From Clostridia bacterium (lineage in GTDB: Bacteria > Bacillota > Clostridia > Oscillospirales > Oscillospiraceae): a DNA stretch of 64,000 nucleotides. A program made the position numbers and the translations under genes. The stretch is taken from positions 178,479 through 242,478 of the forward strand of contig SAAS01000004.1 in the NCBI GenBank assembly GCA_009929315.1. The letters are read 5' to 3'. Shown piece by piece: positions 32,315-40,554 of this stretch. The notes beneath the pieces are model-generated. The model was not told where the DNA came from. It searched no databases and saw nothing but the letters and a program-made list of their open reading frames with translations. Each line of letters begins with the position of its first letter. The first letter of the stretch is position 1.

Positions 32315-34123
32315 TCAGTAAGCCGTAAAGGGGAAGGTCCCGCCGTAGAGCTCGGCAATTGCCTCCTCCTGTACTTTCACCGTTGCAAGCGCCTTCAAAT
32401 TCGTTAGGCGCTTTATAACGCTGTAATCCGAAATTGAAAGGTTCTGGATTCCCAATCGCTGAAGATACTTAAGCGAGGTAAGAGGCTCAAGGTTCGTTAC
32501 GCCCGTAAGCCCAATATAGAGCCGTTCGAGATTTTTGAGGTTCCCCACCATGTCGATATTTCTAAGGCTGCTGCTTGACGAAATTATAAGAATAGTAAGA
32601 CTTTCGTTTTCGTTTTCGCACAGCTCGTCAAACTCCACCTGCCTGATACCGCCGAACACGAGCTGACTGAGGGAGCGCGACTTTCCGAGTTCTTTAAGGG
32701 AATCAGGTTTTGCGTTGCTTATCTGCAGTTCCTTCAAAAATCGCATGGACGCAAGCGCCGAGACATTGTCTATGATATAAGCTGACAAATCAAGCTTCTC
32801 AATCTTAGTTCCCGCAAGCTGGGAAACGTCCGAAATGCTCTGATAAGGTAAAATCAGCTTCGAGAGGTTTTTTAGCAGCGGGATATCCTCGAGCGTGTCG
32901 AGGCTGCCGCGCCCCACAGTCGCCGCCGTATCGTTTGTACCCGCAATCGGAAGAACTTTTACATTAGTTCCGTCGCTTGTGTAAGCGTTGAATTTGCGCC
33001 CTATGGCGTCGCCGCAAACCATAATTGATGTCACCTGATTGCACCGGGCTTTAGTCAGCACCGTGTCTTCGCTAAGCCCCAGCTCCGCGCAGACTATCCT
33101 GTGCATCTCCGTGCTTTTGAAAACGACAGCATCATTGGGCGCAGTGGCCGGCACCGCAGGTTCGTCGTCCAGATATATTATCTCCTTGCCGCCGAAGTAT
33201 TCCTCAAAGCCTTTCGGAAGCTGATCGCGGTAGCAATAGAATGTCAGTTGAGGACAGTTTATAAACGGAATTTTCTGTATCATTGTGACTGCTCTTGAAA
33301 CTCTGATTTCTCGTAGGTTCGGACAATCCGTGAAAGCCCCGTCAAAGAGCGCGCCCGCTTTATTGAGGTCAACAGTTTCAACATATTTGCTTCCCTGTCC
33401 CAGAGAGCCGATAATTGCCACTATGTCCGGTAGTTTAATGTTCTTATCCGTCCCCAAATATTCATGAAGGTGACCGTGCTCAACAATAAAATCGCCGACA
33501 CGTGTTATTTCCCTCTGAAATTGTCCCTGCGTATTGTCGGGCGGAGGCACCTGAAAGGTAGCTTTCGGCTCGGCAGGCGGTGCTGTCGGGGTTTGCGCGG
33601 GAACTGCGACCGTAGCCTTTAATTTGGAGCGCATACCCAGCCTTGTAAAGGCAGTGGTGTATTTGTAGACGTACTCCTCCTGCGGCATGGTGTACTTCAT
33701 AATCGCCTGAACCGAGCTTATCTGGAGTTTCATGCCGCCGCTGAGGGTTGTCTTTTCAAGGTGAATTGCAACAAGGGCTTTGCCGTCCTCGATGGCAAAG
33801 TTAATCTCCTTGAGCACGTTTTTTGAAACCGCTGAGTTAGGGGTTATAAAGACAACAAACAGCGAGCACTTTTCAAGAGCGAAGGCGATTTCGTCCGTCC
33901 ACTCGTTGCCGGGGGAGATTCCCTCGTCATACCAGACGTTGTAGCCAAGCTCGTTGAAGGCTTTAATTTCCTCAAAAACCTTCACATAGTCCAGATGGGC
34001 GTAGCTGATGAAAATATACGGCTCCTTGCCGCGATATGCGGGGTAAGGCATTCTGCCCACATTAGGCACAAGGGTGGTCTGCGGTACGGCTTCCTGCTTT
34101 TTCAGTTTATCGAATAAACCCAT
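32315..34123 (-). CDS. TIR domain protein with leucine-rich repeats
   Basis: 602 residues. Residues about 34-160 are a TIR-type domain (TIR_2): PYIFISYAHLD, then YNVWYDEGISPGNEW, and LFVVFITPNSAVSK. The candidate catalytic glutamate of NAD-cleaving TIR domains is Glu78 in EWTDEIAFAL. A Pro/Ala/Thr-rich linker covers about 170-205. After that come two blocks of leucine-rich repeats: a BspA-like one at about 215-320 (FTDCPNLREIRVS) and an internalin-like one at about 395-590 (LKNLERLYIGL). No signal peptide or membrane segment, so it is cytoplasmic. It starts 2 bases after the stop of the HD-RyR gene; the ATG at 34123 has GGGAGG seven bases upstream. LRRs could sense a partner; function is inferred. 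Confidence 0.85.
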   Translation of the reverse strand: MGLFDKLKKQEAVPQTTLVPNVGRMPYPAYRGKEPYIFISYAHLDYVKVFEEIKAFNELGYNVWYDEGISPGNEWTDEIAFALEKCSLFVVFITPNSAVSKNVLKEINFAIEDGKALVAIHLEKTTLSGGMKLQISSVQAIMKYTMPQEEYVYKYTTAFTRLGMRSKLKATVAVPAQTPTAPPAEPKATFQVPPPDNTQGQFQREITRVGDFIVEHGHLHEYLGTDKNIKLPDIVAIIGSLGQGSKYVETVDLNKAGALFDGAFTDCPNLREIRVSRAVTMIQKIPFINCPQLTFYCYRDQLPKGFEEYFGGKEIIYLDDEPAVPATAPNDAVVFKSTEMHRIVCAELGLSEDTVLTKARCNQVTSIMVCGDAIGRKFNAYTSDGTNVKVLPIAGTNDTAATVGRGSLDTLEDIPLLKNLSKLILPYQSISDVSQLAGTKIEKLDLSAYIIDNVSALASMRFLKELQISNAKPDSLKELGKSRSLSQLVFGGIRQVEFDELCENENESLTILIISSSSSLRNIDMVGNLKNLERLYIGLTGVTNLEPLTSLKYLQRLGIQNLSISDYSVIKRLTNLKALATVKVQEEAIAELYGGTFPFTAY

Positions 34124-34125
34124 TG

Positions 34126-35862
34126 TCAAACCTCCCTCTTATAGACCGCCATGCCGATACGCGAGAGTAAAACGGGGATATTTTCAACAGGGTCGCGGTC
34201 AAGCTGCTTTATTTCATTGGGCAGCTTTTTGTATGCCACGAGATAAGGCGTTATCTTCTTTTCCGCGTCCACATGGTCGCCCGAAACCCAGCCCGTGGAT
34301 TTGCGCTCCTCTACCCAAGCCTCATGCTCACGTTCGGCGAGGTACTCCACATATTCCGTCGGGATTTTCTCAACCTTTTCCTTTGACGGGTCAACGCGGC
34401 TCATGACAAAGCCCATTTGCCCCAGCTTTTCGGGTATGTCCATCGCCTGACGCAGATTCGAGTATTTAAGCGACTCGCTCAGCTTGTTAAAATCGGGGTA
34501 TTTAAGCGGCTTATCGGGATAGCGCTCATGCTGCTTTTCGTTATATAGCTCGTGGATTGCACGCGCGAGCTTTTCAAGGTCATCCAGAGCTGGGCGCGGA
34601 GTGATTCCGCCTTGCGGATTCGGCAGCACTTGCTTTTTTAACGCCTTGCAGCGCACCGAAACCGTGGTGAAAATCGCGCTCATATCCAGAAGCTTAAAAA
34701 GTAGCTTCTTCTTTTCAAGCGCGAAATCGGCGGGCAGCGAGCCGTTGTGTGTGATGTATGTTACTGACAGCTTATCCTCCGTAATCTCAAGACTTGCCTC
34801 GGCGGCGAGCGTACGCAGCTTGTCCTTGATGCCGTAAGCCTGCCTGTTCCACTCCTGAAGCTCATCGCACAGTATGAGCAGATACGCAACAGGATGCGTC
34901 ACGGGCGCGAGAGCGCCGAGATTGAAGGGCTTTTTCTGAAGCATATTCTTATAACAATTGTGGAGAAGTATAGCGCTCGCGCTGTCGAGCACAGGCCAGA
35001 AAAAGTACTCGGGTTTGTATTTTGCCGACTGAATCAGATAGCCGTACCACTTGAGGACGATTATTGAGCTGTAATAGCCGTGGTCGATAAAGCCGAAGCG
35101 CGCCATGACGTTCACAAAATCGTCGAGCGCGAATTTCATCGCCTTGAGCTCAACGCCGAGGGAGCTGTGGAGCTTATGAGCCAGTAAATCCACGGGTTTT
35201 AGAGTGTCAATATAGATACTGTCCTCATAGCTTTCAAAGTAGCACTTTGTAAATTCGCGCTTTGGGATGACTTCGGTAATGTGATTAAGCTCGTCAAAAT
35301 TCCCGAAGGAGAGCTGCACGTTGACACTTGCCTTGCCGCCGTCCACATTTGTGGCAAAGTCGATAAATTTATTGACTTGCCGACCTACAATTTCAACCGG
35401 ATAGCCCACATCGTGAAAAAGCGAGGCAAGCCCCCAGCGGTAGTAAAACTCCTCGTTTTTCGTATCGTAGGCATAGGGATATTTTTCCCTGTTTATTACT
35501 GCCTTGCGGAAGGCTGCTCTGTATTTTTCGTTTTGGGCATAAATGCACAGCCCGAGTATAAAGACATTGACGGAATGTATGTAGTGGTCGCGCTGTTTGT
35601 CGATGAGTACTGCTGCATTTTCCTCATAGTTTTTCAGCACGTCCAGCAAGTCGATGAAGGGGTTTGAGGCGCCCGAAAGAGAAATTCTGTAACTGTCAAA
35701 AAATGCGCGGTAAACGGCAAAAGCGGTTTCCTTGGTTTCGCAGCTTAAAAACTCGAGTATGGCCTGTTTCATAAACACTTTGTAACAATGACCGCGCTCT
35801 AGATCCTCATAAACCTCAAGCTCTTCAAAAAAGCGCTCGATGTATGCCTTCATGTCATTCAT
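34126..35862 (-). CDS. HD-like domain protein with C-terminal RyR domain
   Basis: 578 residues, cytoplasmic. The central part (about residues 90-340) looks like an HD-superfamily hydrolase: His93 or His96, the pair His150-Asp151 in SLFHDVGYP, His261, His301 and Asp333 in LCDELQEW could be metal ligands. Residues about 503-577 match a RyR (ryanodine receptor repeat) domain: AEREHEAWVEERKSTGW, then TPYLVAYKKLPNEIKQLDRD, with the conserved W..ER...GW and PYLV.Y..L signature. Bacterial RyR domains have been proposed to bind nucleotide-derived signals in conflict systems. The gene heads a two-gene operon with the TIR-LRR gene and has its own promoter. HD activity is the weaker part of the call. 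Confidence 0.8.
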   Translation of the reverse strand: MNDMKAYIERFFEELEVYEDLERGHCYKVFMKQAILEFLSCETKETAFAVYRAFFDSYRISLSGASNPFIDLLDVLKNYEENAAVLIDKQRDHYIHSVNVFILGLCIYAQNEKYRAAFRKAVINREKYPYAYDTKNEEFYYRWGLASLFHDVGYPVEIVGRQVNKFIDFATNVDGGKASVNVQLSFGNFDELNHITEVIPKREFTKCYFESYEDSIYIDTLKPVDLLAHKLHSSLGVELKAMKFALDDFVNVMARFGFIDHGYYSSIIVLKWYGYLIQSAKYKPEYFFWPVLDSASAILLHNCYKNMLQKKPFNLGALAPVTHPVAYLLILCDELQEWNRQAYGIKDKLRTLAAEASLEITEDKLSVTYITHNGSLPADFALEKKKLLFKLLDMSAIFTTVSVRCKALKKQVLPNPQGGITPRPALDDLEKLARAIHELYNEKQHERYPDKPLKYPDFNKLSESLKYSNLRQAMDIPEKLGQMGFVMSRVDPSKEKVEKIPTEYVEYLAEREHEAWVEERKSTGWVSGDHVDAEKKITPYLVAYKKLPNEIKQLDRDPVENIPVLLSRIGMAVYKREV

Positions 35863-35957
35863 TGGTCGTCACCCTCACATTCAGTTTTTGTCAGCGATTC
35901 GCGCTGCCCTTCCCCGTCTGCTCAACCCAAGAGCCTTGTCCGTAAAAAACTACATAT

Positions 35958-35986
35958 ATTATACTCTTTTGCGGCGCTTATTTCAA
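35958..35986 (-). promoter_or_regulatory. SigA promoter of the HD-RyR/TIR-LRR operon
   Basis: Minus strand TTGAAA (35981-35986), 17 bases, TATAAT (35958-35963). The leader is about 90 bases. No regulator-like repeat is obvious. Confidence 0.85.
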
Positions 35987-36032
35987 TAATTACACATATA
36001 AAATGCCAAAATTCGCCTGTTGGGATTCAGGG

Positions 36033-36185
36033 TTATATGCGTCCTCGGTCCACAGAAACAAAAAACCCCTGCTTATTAAAACAGGAGCGGTAAATATACT
36101 CAAAGAGCCTCTCGAACTCAGGCTGAAAGATATCCTTTTTTTTAAGTCTTGCGAGCTGCGACTTTGTATGAATTATACTTAAGTA
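36033..36185 (-). pseudogene. Possible C-terminal gene fragment without a start codon
   Basis: An open stretch of about 50 codons on the minus strand ends with TAA at 36035-36033. Its translation (KSQLARLKKKDIFQPEFERL, then FEYIYRSCFNK) has the composition of a real protein rather than of random AT-rich DNA. It has no ATG, GTG or TTG near the upstream in-frame stop, and a promoter for the opposite strand borders it. It could be the remnant of an older gene. I do not recognise a family. Confidence 0.3.
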
Positions 36186-36190
36186 TTACA

Positions 36191-36220
36191 TTGACTATCT
36201 ATTTGACTTTACAGTATAAT
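36191..36220 (+). promoter_or_regulatory. Promoter of the GGDEF/HD-GYP gene
   Basis: TTGACT (36191-36196), 18 bases, TATAAT (36215-36220), 67 bases before the start codon. Confidence 0.75.
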
Positions 36221-36286
36221 AAATCAGAAGAAAAAAAGAAGTCGAAAAATGTTTAGTACCATTTTCTATTATGAATGGAGTCAGTT

Positions 36287-38332
36287 ATGGAAAAAGAGAT
36301 ATTTATCGGCCTCGTATATAACACAGCGTTGTTATTGGTTCTCAGCATAACATATAATTCGATATTTATTCCATATGGGAAAAACGCGCTTTTGAAAAAT
36401 TTTCTAATAGGTATCGTCATCGGCTTCATCGGTATTGCGCTAATGCTGACCCCGGTCAAAATTATACCCGGAGTGTTCTTCGACACGAGATCCATTCTTA
36501 TAAGCGTTGCAGCAATGTTTTTTGGTTTTATACCAACTATTATAGCAGTGGTAATAATATGCGTTTCAAGAATTATCATCGGCGGAGACGGCGCTCTTAT
36601 GGGAGTTCTGGTAACGATTTCAACCTTCGCCATCGGATATCTGTGGCACGTGTTTCGTCTGAAAATTGTCATCCTCAAAAAACGATATATTTATCTTGAA
36701 TTCTATATTGTTGGGGTAATCGTTCATATTGCGATGTTGCTGTGTATGTTTGCCCTTCCCCGCGAACAAGCCCTTTCTATATTCAGACAAATGTGGTTTT
36801 GGGTGCTTGTTCTTTATCCTGTCGGCTCCTTGTTGCTTTCACTCGTTCTTTATAACGAATTGAAGAACCACAAAATCAGACTGGAATTGGTTGACAGTAA
36901 AAACAAGTTCCAAGCGCTGTATTTTGAAAATGAAAATAAGCAGGCACTGCTGAAAACACTTATCGACTCGGTTCCCGACCTGATTTTTTATAAAGACTGC
37001 AATTCTGTATATGTCGGCTGTAATGTAGCTTTTGGGAAGTTTTTGGGGAAGGCTGAAAATGAGATAGTCGGGCACACTGATTTTGATCTATTCAGCAAAG
37101 AAAAGGCGGAATCCTTTTTAACAGAGGACAAGAAAATCATCAACTACGGTAGACCCTATAAAAACGATTTTTTATCTTTTTATCCTGACGGAACTGAAGT
37201 TCGTTTTGAAACTCAAAAGACTTCCTATTGCGACAAAAATGGAGAAGTTCTGGGTGTAATCGGTATCAGCAGAGATATTACCGATCGCAAAAAAAAGGAA
37301 GAGGAAATATTATACCTGACACATCACGACGGTCTGACCGGACTGTACAACAGAACTTATTTTGACGAGCAATTAATCGAACTTAACAAACGCGAGCATC
37401 TGCCGCTCTCCGTCATTATCGGAGATATCAACGGACTTAAACTCTTTAATGATGCATTTGGCCATAAAGAGGGAGACAAGCTGCTTGTTGAAGTCGCAAA
37501 AATTATCATGTCGAGCGTAAGACCCGAAGATATAGTTGCGAGAACCGGCGGCGATGAGTTTAGCATTCTTTTGCCGCTGGCTGACGATAAAACAGCGCAG
37601 GCCGTTGTTGACAAAATAAAATTAGCTTGTGAATGTTACTCAACCAGTGCAGATAAAGAAACCTATTTTGCGAGCATCTCATTGGGCTATGCGACGAAGA
37701 CCGTTTGCGAGGAGTCAATAAACAAGGTCATAAAATCTGCGGAAAATTTTATGTACAGGAAAAAGCTGCTTGAGCATAAAAGCCTGCACAGTTCGATTAT
37801 ATATTCGATACAGGCAACACTATATGAAAAGAGCCATGAAACGGAAAAGCATGCAGAGAGATTGGCTAAATTATCTAAAAAATTAGGTGGCATTCTCGGG
37901 CTGAACGATAAGGAAATGGATGAGTTGGAATTATTATCAATGCTTCATGACATAGGTAAAATTGGTATTGATGACAGCATTTTGACAAAAAGCACAGGTT
38001 TAACTGACGACGAGTGGCACGAAATGAAAAAACATTCCGAAATCGGCTATCGTATTGCGATAGCCGCGCCGGAACTCAGGCATATATCCGAATATATACT
38101 CTGCCACCATGAACGCTGGGATGGAAAAGGTTACCCGCAGGGTTTATCCGAAAAAGAAATCCCTATATTGTCCCGAATCATATCTATCGTTGATTCCTAT
38201 GACGCGATGACAAATGACAGGGTATACAGAAAAGCCATTACTAAGGAACAAGCCATAGAAGAAATACTTGCCAATGCAGGAACACAATTTGACCCTGAAA
38301 TAGCAAAATTGTTTGTAGAAAAAGTCCTTTAA
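36287..38332 (+). CDS. Membrane receptor with PAS, GGDEF and HD-GYP domains
   Basis: 681 residues. Residues about 5-190 hold five to six membrane helices of the 5TM-5TMR_LYT sensor type, with VFFDTRSILISV. A PAS domain follows at about 222-335 (SVPDLIFYKDCN). The GGDEF domain (about 342-480) keeps GGDEF at 421-425 and the inhibitory I-site RPED five residues ahead (412-415). HD-GYP spans about 505-680 with HDIGKIG (554-560) and HHERWDGKGYP. Both catalytic motifs are intact, so it could make and degrade cyclic di-GMP. The ATG at 36287 has GGAG six bases upstream; an ATG 12 bases earlier contains that site. Product balance cannot be predicted. Confidence 0.93.
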   Translation: MEKEIFIGLVYNTALLLVLSITYNSIFIPYGKNALLKNFLIGIVIGFIGIALMLTPVKIIPGVFFDTRSILISVAAMFFGFIPTIIAVVIICVSRIIIGGDGALMGVLVTISTFAIGYLWHVFRLKIVILKKRYIYLEFYIVGVIVHIAMLLCMFALPREQALSIFRQMWFWVLVLYPVGSLLLSLVLYNELKNHKIRLELVDSKNKFQALYFENENKQALLKTLIDSVPDLIFYKDCNSVYVGCNVAFGKFLGKAENEIVGHTDFDLFSKEKAESFLTEDKKIINYGRPYKNDFLSFYPDGTEVRFETQKTSYCDKNGEVLGVIGISRDITDRKKKEEEILYLTHHDGLTGLYNRTYFDEQLIELNKREHLPLSVIIGDINGLKLFNDAFGHKEGDKLLVEVAKIIMSSVRPEDIVARTGGDEFSILLPLADDKTAQAVVDKIKLACECYSTSADKETYFASISLGYATKTVCEESINKVIKSAENFMYRKKLLEHKSLHSSIIYSIQATLYEKSHETEKHAERLAKLSKKLGGILGLNDKEMDELELLSMLHDIGKIGIDDSILTKSTGLTDDEWHEMKKHSEIGYRIAIAAPELRHISEYILCHHERWDGKGYPQGLSEKEIPILSRIISIVDSYDAMTNDRVYRKAITKEQAIEEILANAGTQFDPEIAKLFVEKVL

Positions 38333-38383
38333 TACTACTAACTTACTCTGAATGGTTTGAATTTAAGACCATTTGATAGAATA

Positions 38384-38421
38384 AGCAGCCCGTGATTTCA
38401 TCATCGCGAGCTGCTTTTTTT
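38384..38421 (+). terminator. Terminator behind the GGDEF/HD-GYP gene
   Basis: AGCAGC (38384-38389) and CGTGAT pair with ATCGCG and GCTGCT (38410-38415), with one mismatch, then TTTTTT. Confidence 0.85.
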
Positions 38422-38716
38422 CATTTTACTGCAGGACTCCGACTGATGAAGCAGTGTTTTTAGACTAATAAGCATTAAGCACATAAAACATTGCCTCGAA
38501 TAGGGGTAGAGTGATAAGGGTTGAATATTGTTTTGTGTCTATTGTTCTGTCTAATTGAATCTTAACTGATTCCGCATAGCAAGAATCAATAAAGCAACGA
38601 AAAAGGTAATTTAGATTGACAATGCCCAAACGACTGATATAAACTACATTGGAAAATGAATTTCCATATATTAGATATTTTTTTGCAAAATGTATTCTTG
38701 TGTACGGAGGAAAGTT
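38422..38716 (+). promoter_or_regulatory. AT-rich leader region of the zinc-ribbon gene
   Basis: No coding sequence seen. A promoter candidate TTGACA (38616-38621), 16 bases, TATAAA (38638-38643) lies 73 bases before the start codon. The rest shows no repeat or RNA that I recognise. Confidence 0.55.
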
Positions 38717-39259
38717 ATGTTTTGTTCAAATTGCGGCACAGAACTCAAGGTCGGACTATTCTGTCCAAACTGTGGAAAGAAAATCGGCTCAACACCCGAA
38801 AATCAAATTGCAAATTCATATGTCGCGCCAACAAGCTATACGCCAAAAAACACTATCTCCAATAAAAACAGAAATATCATCCTATCGGTTGTCGGTGGCG
38901 TTACCATACTCATTATAGCGGTTTTCGTACTGGGTCACGGAAAGTCCAAAGATAACGACACGGTTCCTTATTACAACGCTCCCTATTCCGACACGCAGGG
39001 TCAGCTTTCTCCATCTGATGGTTTCTCAAATGGCAATTCAGGCTATTCGTTTTATGATCCCTACGATTCTTACGATTCCGACGATTCTTATGACTACAGC
39101 GACACTAAACGAATCTGCCCGTCTTGTTTTGGCAGCGGTACATGCCCGATTTGCAACGGAACAGGAGAATACAGCATGTACGGAATGGAATACTCTGAGT
39201 GCACAGCCTGCGGTGGAACAGGTACTTGTTCGATTTGCGGCGGAGTAGGCTATTATTGA
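38717..39259 (+). CDS. Zinc-ribbon membrane protein with DnaJ-like CxxCxGxG repeats
   Basis: 180 residues. The N-terminus is a double zinc ribbon, MFCSNCGTEL and FCPNCGKKIG. One membrane helix lies at about residues 56-76. Then comes an extracellular low-complexity part rich in Tyr, Asp and Ser (residues about 95-135, with repeated YDSYD/DDSYD). The C-terminus carries cysteine motifs CPSCFGSGTCPICNGTG and CTACGGTGTCSICGGVG, which are DnaJ-type zinc-finger repeats. The ATG at 38717 has GGAGG six bases upstream. The function is unknown, and the two cysteine clusters on opposite sides of a helix are unusual. It lies in the AT-rich accessory stretch. Confidence 0.82.
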   Translation: MFCSNCGTELKVGLFCPNCGKKIGSTPENQIANSYVAPTSYTPKNTISNKNRNIILSVVGGVTILIIAVFVLGHGKSKDNDTVPYYNAPYSDTQGQLSPSDGFSNGNSGYSFYDPYDSYDSDDSYDYSDTKRICPSCFGSGTCPICNGTGEYSMYGMEYSECTACGGTGTCSICGGVGYY

Positions 39260-39331
39260 TTCAGTTCATTTCCGAGCGGCCGGTGTGATTTTAGTATAAA
39301 ATGTACCCAACTTTAACTAAGAGGCTACATT

Positions 39332-39490
39332 ATGTCTGAGCCGTTTTTAAAATATAGAACTCGCTTTGCATCTTCGTTGAAAAATGAACTTATACCACTA
39401 TTCGATGATCTTTCAAAAAAGACAAGAATCCCCAAAAGCCGTCTTCTAGATGAAGCTATTGAAGATTTATTAAGAAAGCATAAAGCCTAA
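39332..39490 (+). CDS. Ribbon-helix-helix DNA-binding protein (52 residues)
   Basis: Starts ATG at 39332 and ends TAA at 39488-39490. The sequence begins MSEPFLKYRTRFASSLKNEL and continues with SKKTRIPKSRLLDEAIEDLL, the beta strand plus two helices of a CopG/Arc-like repressor. AGAGG lies seven bases before the ATG. Such small repressors are often autoregulatory or antitoxins, but no toxin gene is adjacent. A 14-base stem follows as terminator. Confidence 0.8.
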   Translation: MSEPFLKYRTRFASSLKNELIPLFDDLSKKTRIPKSRLLDEAIEDLLRKHKA

Positions 39491-39521
39491 AATATTGAAT
39501 CAAAAAAGAATTGAATACGAG

Positions 39522-39554
39522 TACGACTCTTATGGGATTACCATAAGAGTCGTA
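39522..39554. terminator. Perfect 14-base hairpin between convergent genes
   Basis: TACGACTCTTATGG (39522-39535) pairs with CCATAAGAGTCGTA (39541-39554) around GATTA. The T run after it is short on both sides. It lies between the ribbon-helix-helix gene and the convergent DUF429 gene and probably ends both. Confidence 0.7.
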
Positions 39555-39619
39555 TTATTAAGATTTTTCCTGAAAAAGAAAGAACTAGGCACTGTTGTGT
39601 TATATGTATATACTAAGCA

Positions 39620-40378
39620 TTAAGCGAAGTTCGTTTGAGATGAAACCTTCTTTACCCAAATCCAACCTTCTTTCTTCGCTTTTTCTAAATCACTGGGGAA
39701 ATAGACATCGCCATTCAAGAAATCATTCGCAGCTAGTAAACAAACTGTACTATCTAAAACATCTGCACTCTGTCGCATATGTATTGAATCACACCGAAAG
39801 TCCATAACCTTTCTCAGCCCATTTAAAATTTCATCCCTTTCAGCTTGCTGTCCTTTTTCTTTGTATCCATCACTTCGGATACCATAGCATTGTAGAGTTG
39901 CCGCAGGGTAAACTTCAATAATAGCCATTTTATTTAACTTTTCTGGATTCCATGCCATCTCCATTTTATTATTGGCTTGCTGTAATTCTCCTAAGATTTT
40001 CAAGGCAGCATGAGCGGTTCTTGCAATACGGTCAGCCCCAACATCAAGGGGCTGTTTCCCCAAAGTTTTTTTAATAAATCGATCCGTTTCACGACGAAAC
40101 ATCAAATTTGATTCTACCGATAATGCTTGTCCAGCTAAATGGTGAAAAAGAGTGTTTCCTAAGTTCTCTGGCCAGCCAAGCGGAGCATCAATCGCAAAAA
40201 CCACCTTATCACCTTCATGTATCCAATTCATAATTATTTCAGCGATAGAATTTCCATCTGATCCAAGCTTTGTTTCAAGTAAGGTAATACCATGATCACG
40301 ATATGTACCCATCGCTAATCCAACTTTTTTGGCATCAGTAGCACAATCCATGCCGATTACCTTAACATTACCTTGCAT
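39620..40378 (-). CDS. DUF429 domain protein (predicted RNase H-like nuclease)
   Basis: 252 residues. DUF429 proteins have an RNase H-like fold and are predicted nucleases. The N-terminal GMDCATDAKKVGLAMG, the central VVFAIDAPLGWP with the conserved Asp-Ala-Pro, and the C-terminal SADVLDSTVCLLAAND carry the acidic residues. GGGGAG precedes the ATG. Codon use is AT-richer than in the core genes around it, suggesting recent acquisition, together with the flanking AT-rich DNA. The biological role of the family is unknown. Confidence 0.85.
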   Translation of the reverse strand: MQGNVKVIGMDCATDAKKVGLAMGTYRDHGITLLETKLGSDGNSIAEIIMNWIHEGDKVVFAIDAPLGWPENLGNTLFHHLAGQALSVESNLMFRRETDRFIKKTLGKQPLDVGADRIARTAHAALKILGELQQANNKMEMAWNPEKLNKMAIIEVYPAATLQCYGIRSDGYKEKGQQAERDEILNGLRKVMDFRCDSIHMRQSADVLDSTVCLLAANDFLNGDVYFPSDLEKAKKEGWIWVKKVSSQTNFA

Positions 40379-40425
40379 CTTAATCTCCCCACTCTTGATC
40401 TCCCATAAACAAAGTTCAAACTAAT

Positions 40426-40554
40426 CTACTTATCTTTGTTTGACGATAATTGGTCCACATAGGATTTCTTGTAGCATTTTCTTGATAAATACCAAGTTGC
40501 TAGAATTCAAATAATCAATGACACAAAATATGAAATAATGGTAATAATATCCAT
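40426..40554 (-). pseudogene. Small membrane protein gene with an in-frame TGA
   Basis: ATG at 40554-40552 with GGGAGG five bases upstream. The frame reads MDIITIISYFVSLII, a TGA, then ILATWYLSRKCYKKSYVDQ and ends TAG at 40428-40426. Without the TGA this would be a 42-residue protein with one N-terminal membrane helix and a basic tail. Replacing TGA by TGG (Trp) would restore a continuous helix. Either the gene is inactivated, or only a 15-residue hydrophobic peptide is made. It lies 48 bases upstream of the DUF429 gene in the same direction. Confidence 0.5.

Larger units (their letters stand above)
35863..36286. other. Intergenic region before the TIR/RyR operon and the GGDEF gene
   Basis: 424 bases between two divergent genes. 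It holds the operon promoter at 35958-35986, the GGDEF promoter at 36191-36220 and a possible coding remnant at 36033-36185, listed separately. The stretch 35870-35950 shows nothing I can name. Confidence 0.6.

Noticed and set aside
40505..40512. TGA read as tryptophan or selenocysteine in the small membrane gene
   Set aside because: TGA serves as stop in many genes of this window (for example the ATGA overlaps), and no SECIS-like hairpin follows.
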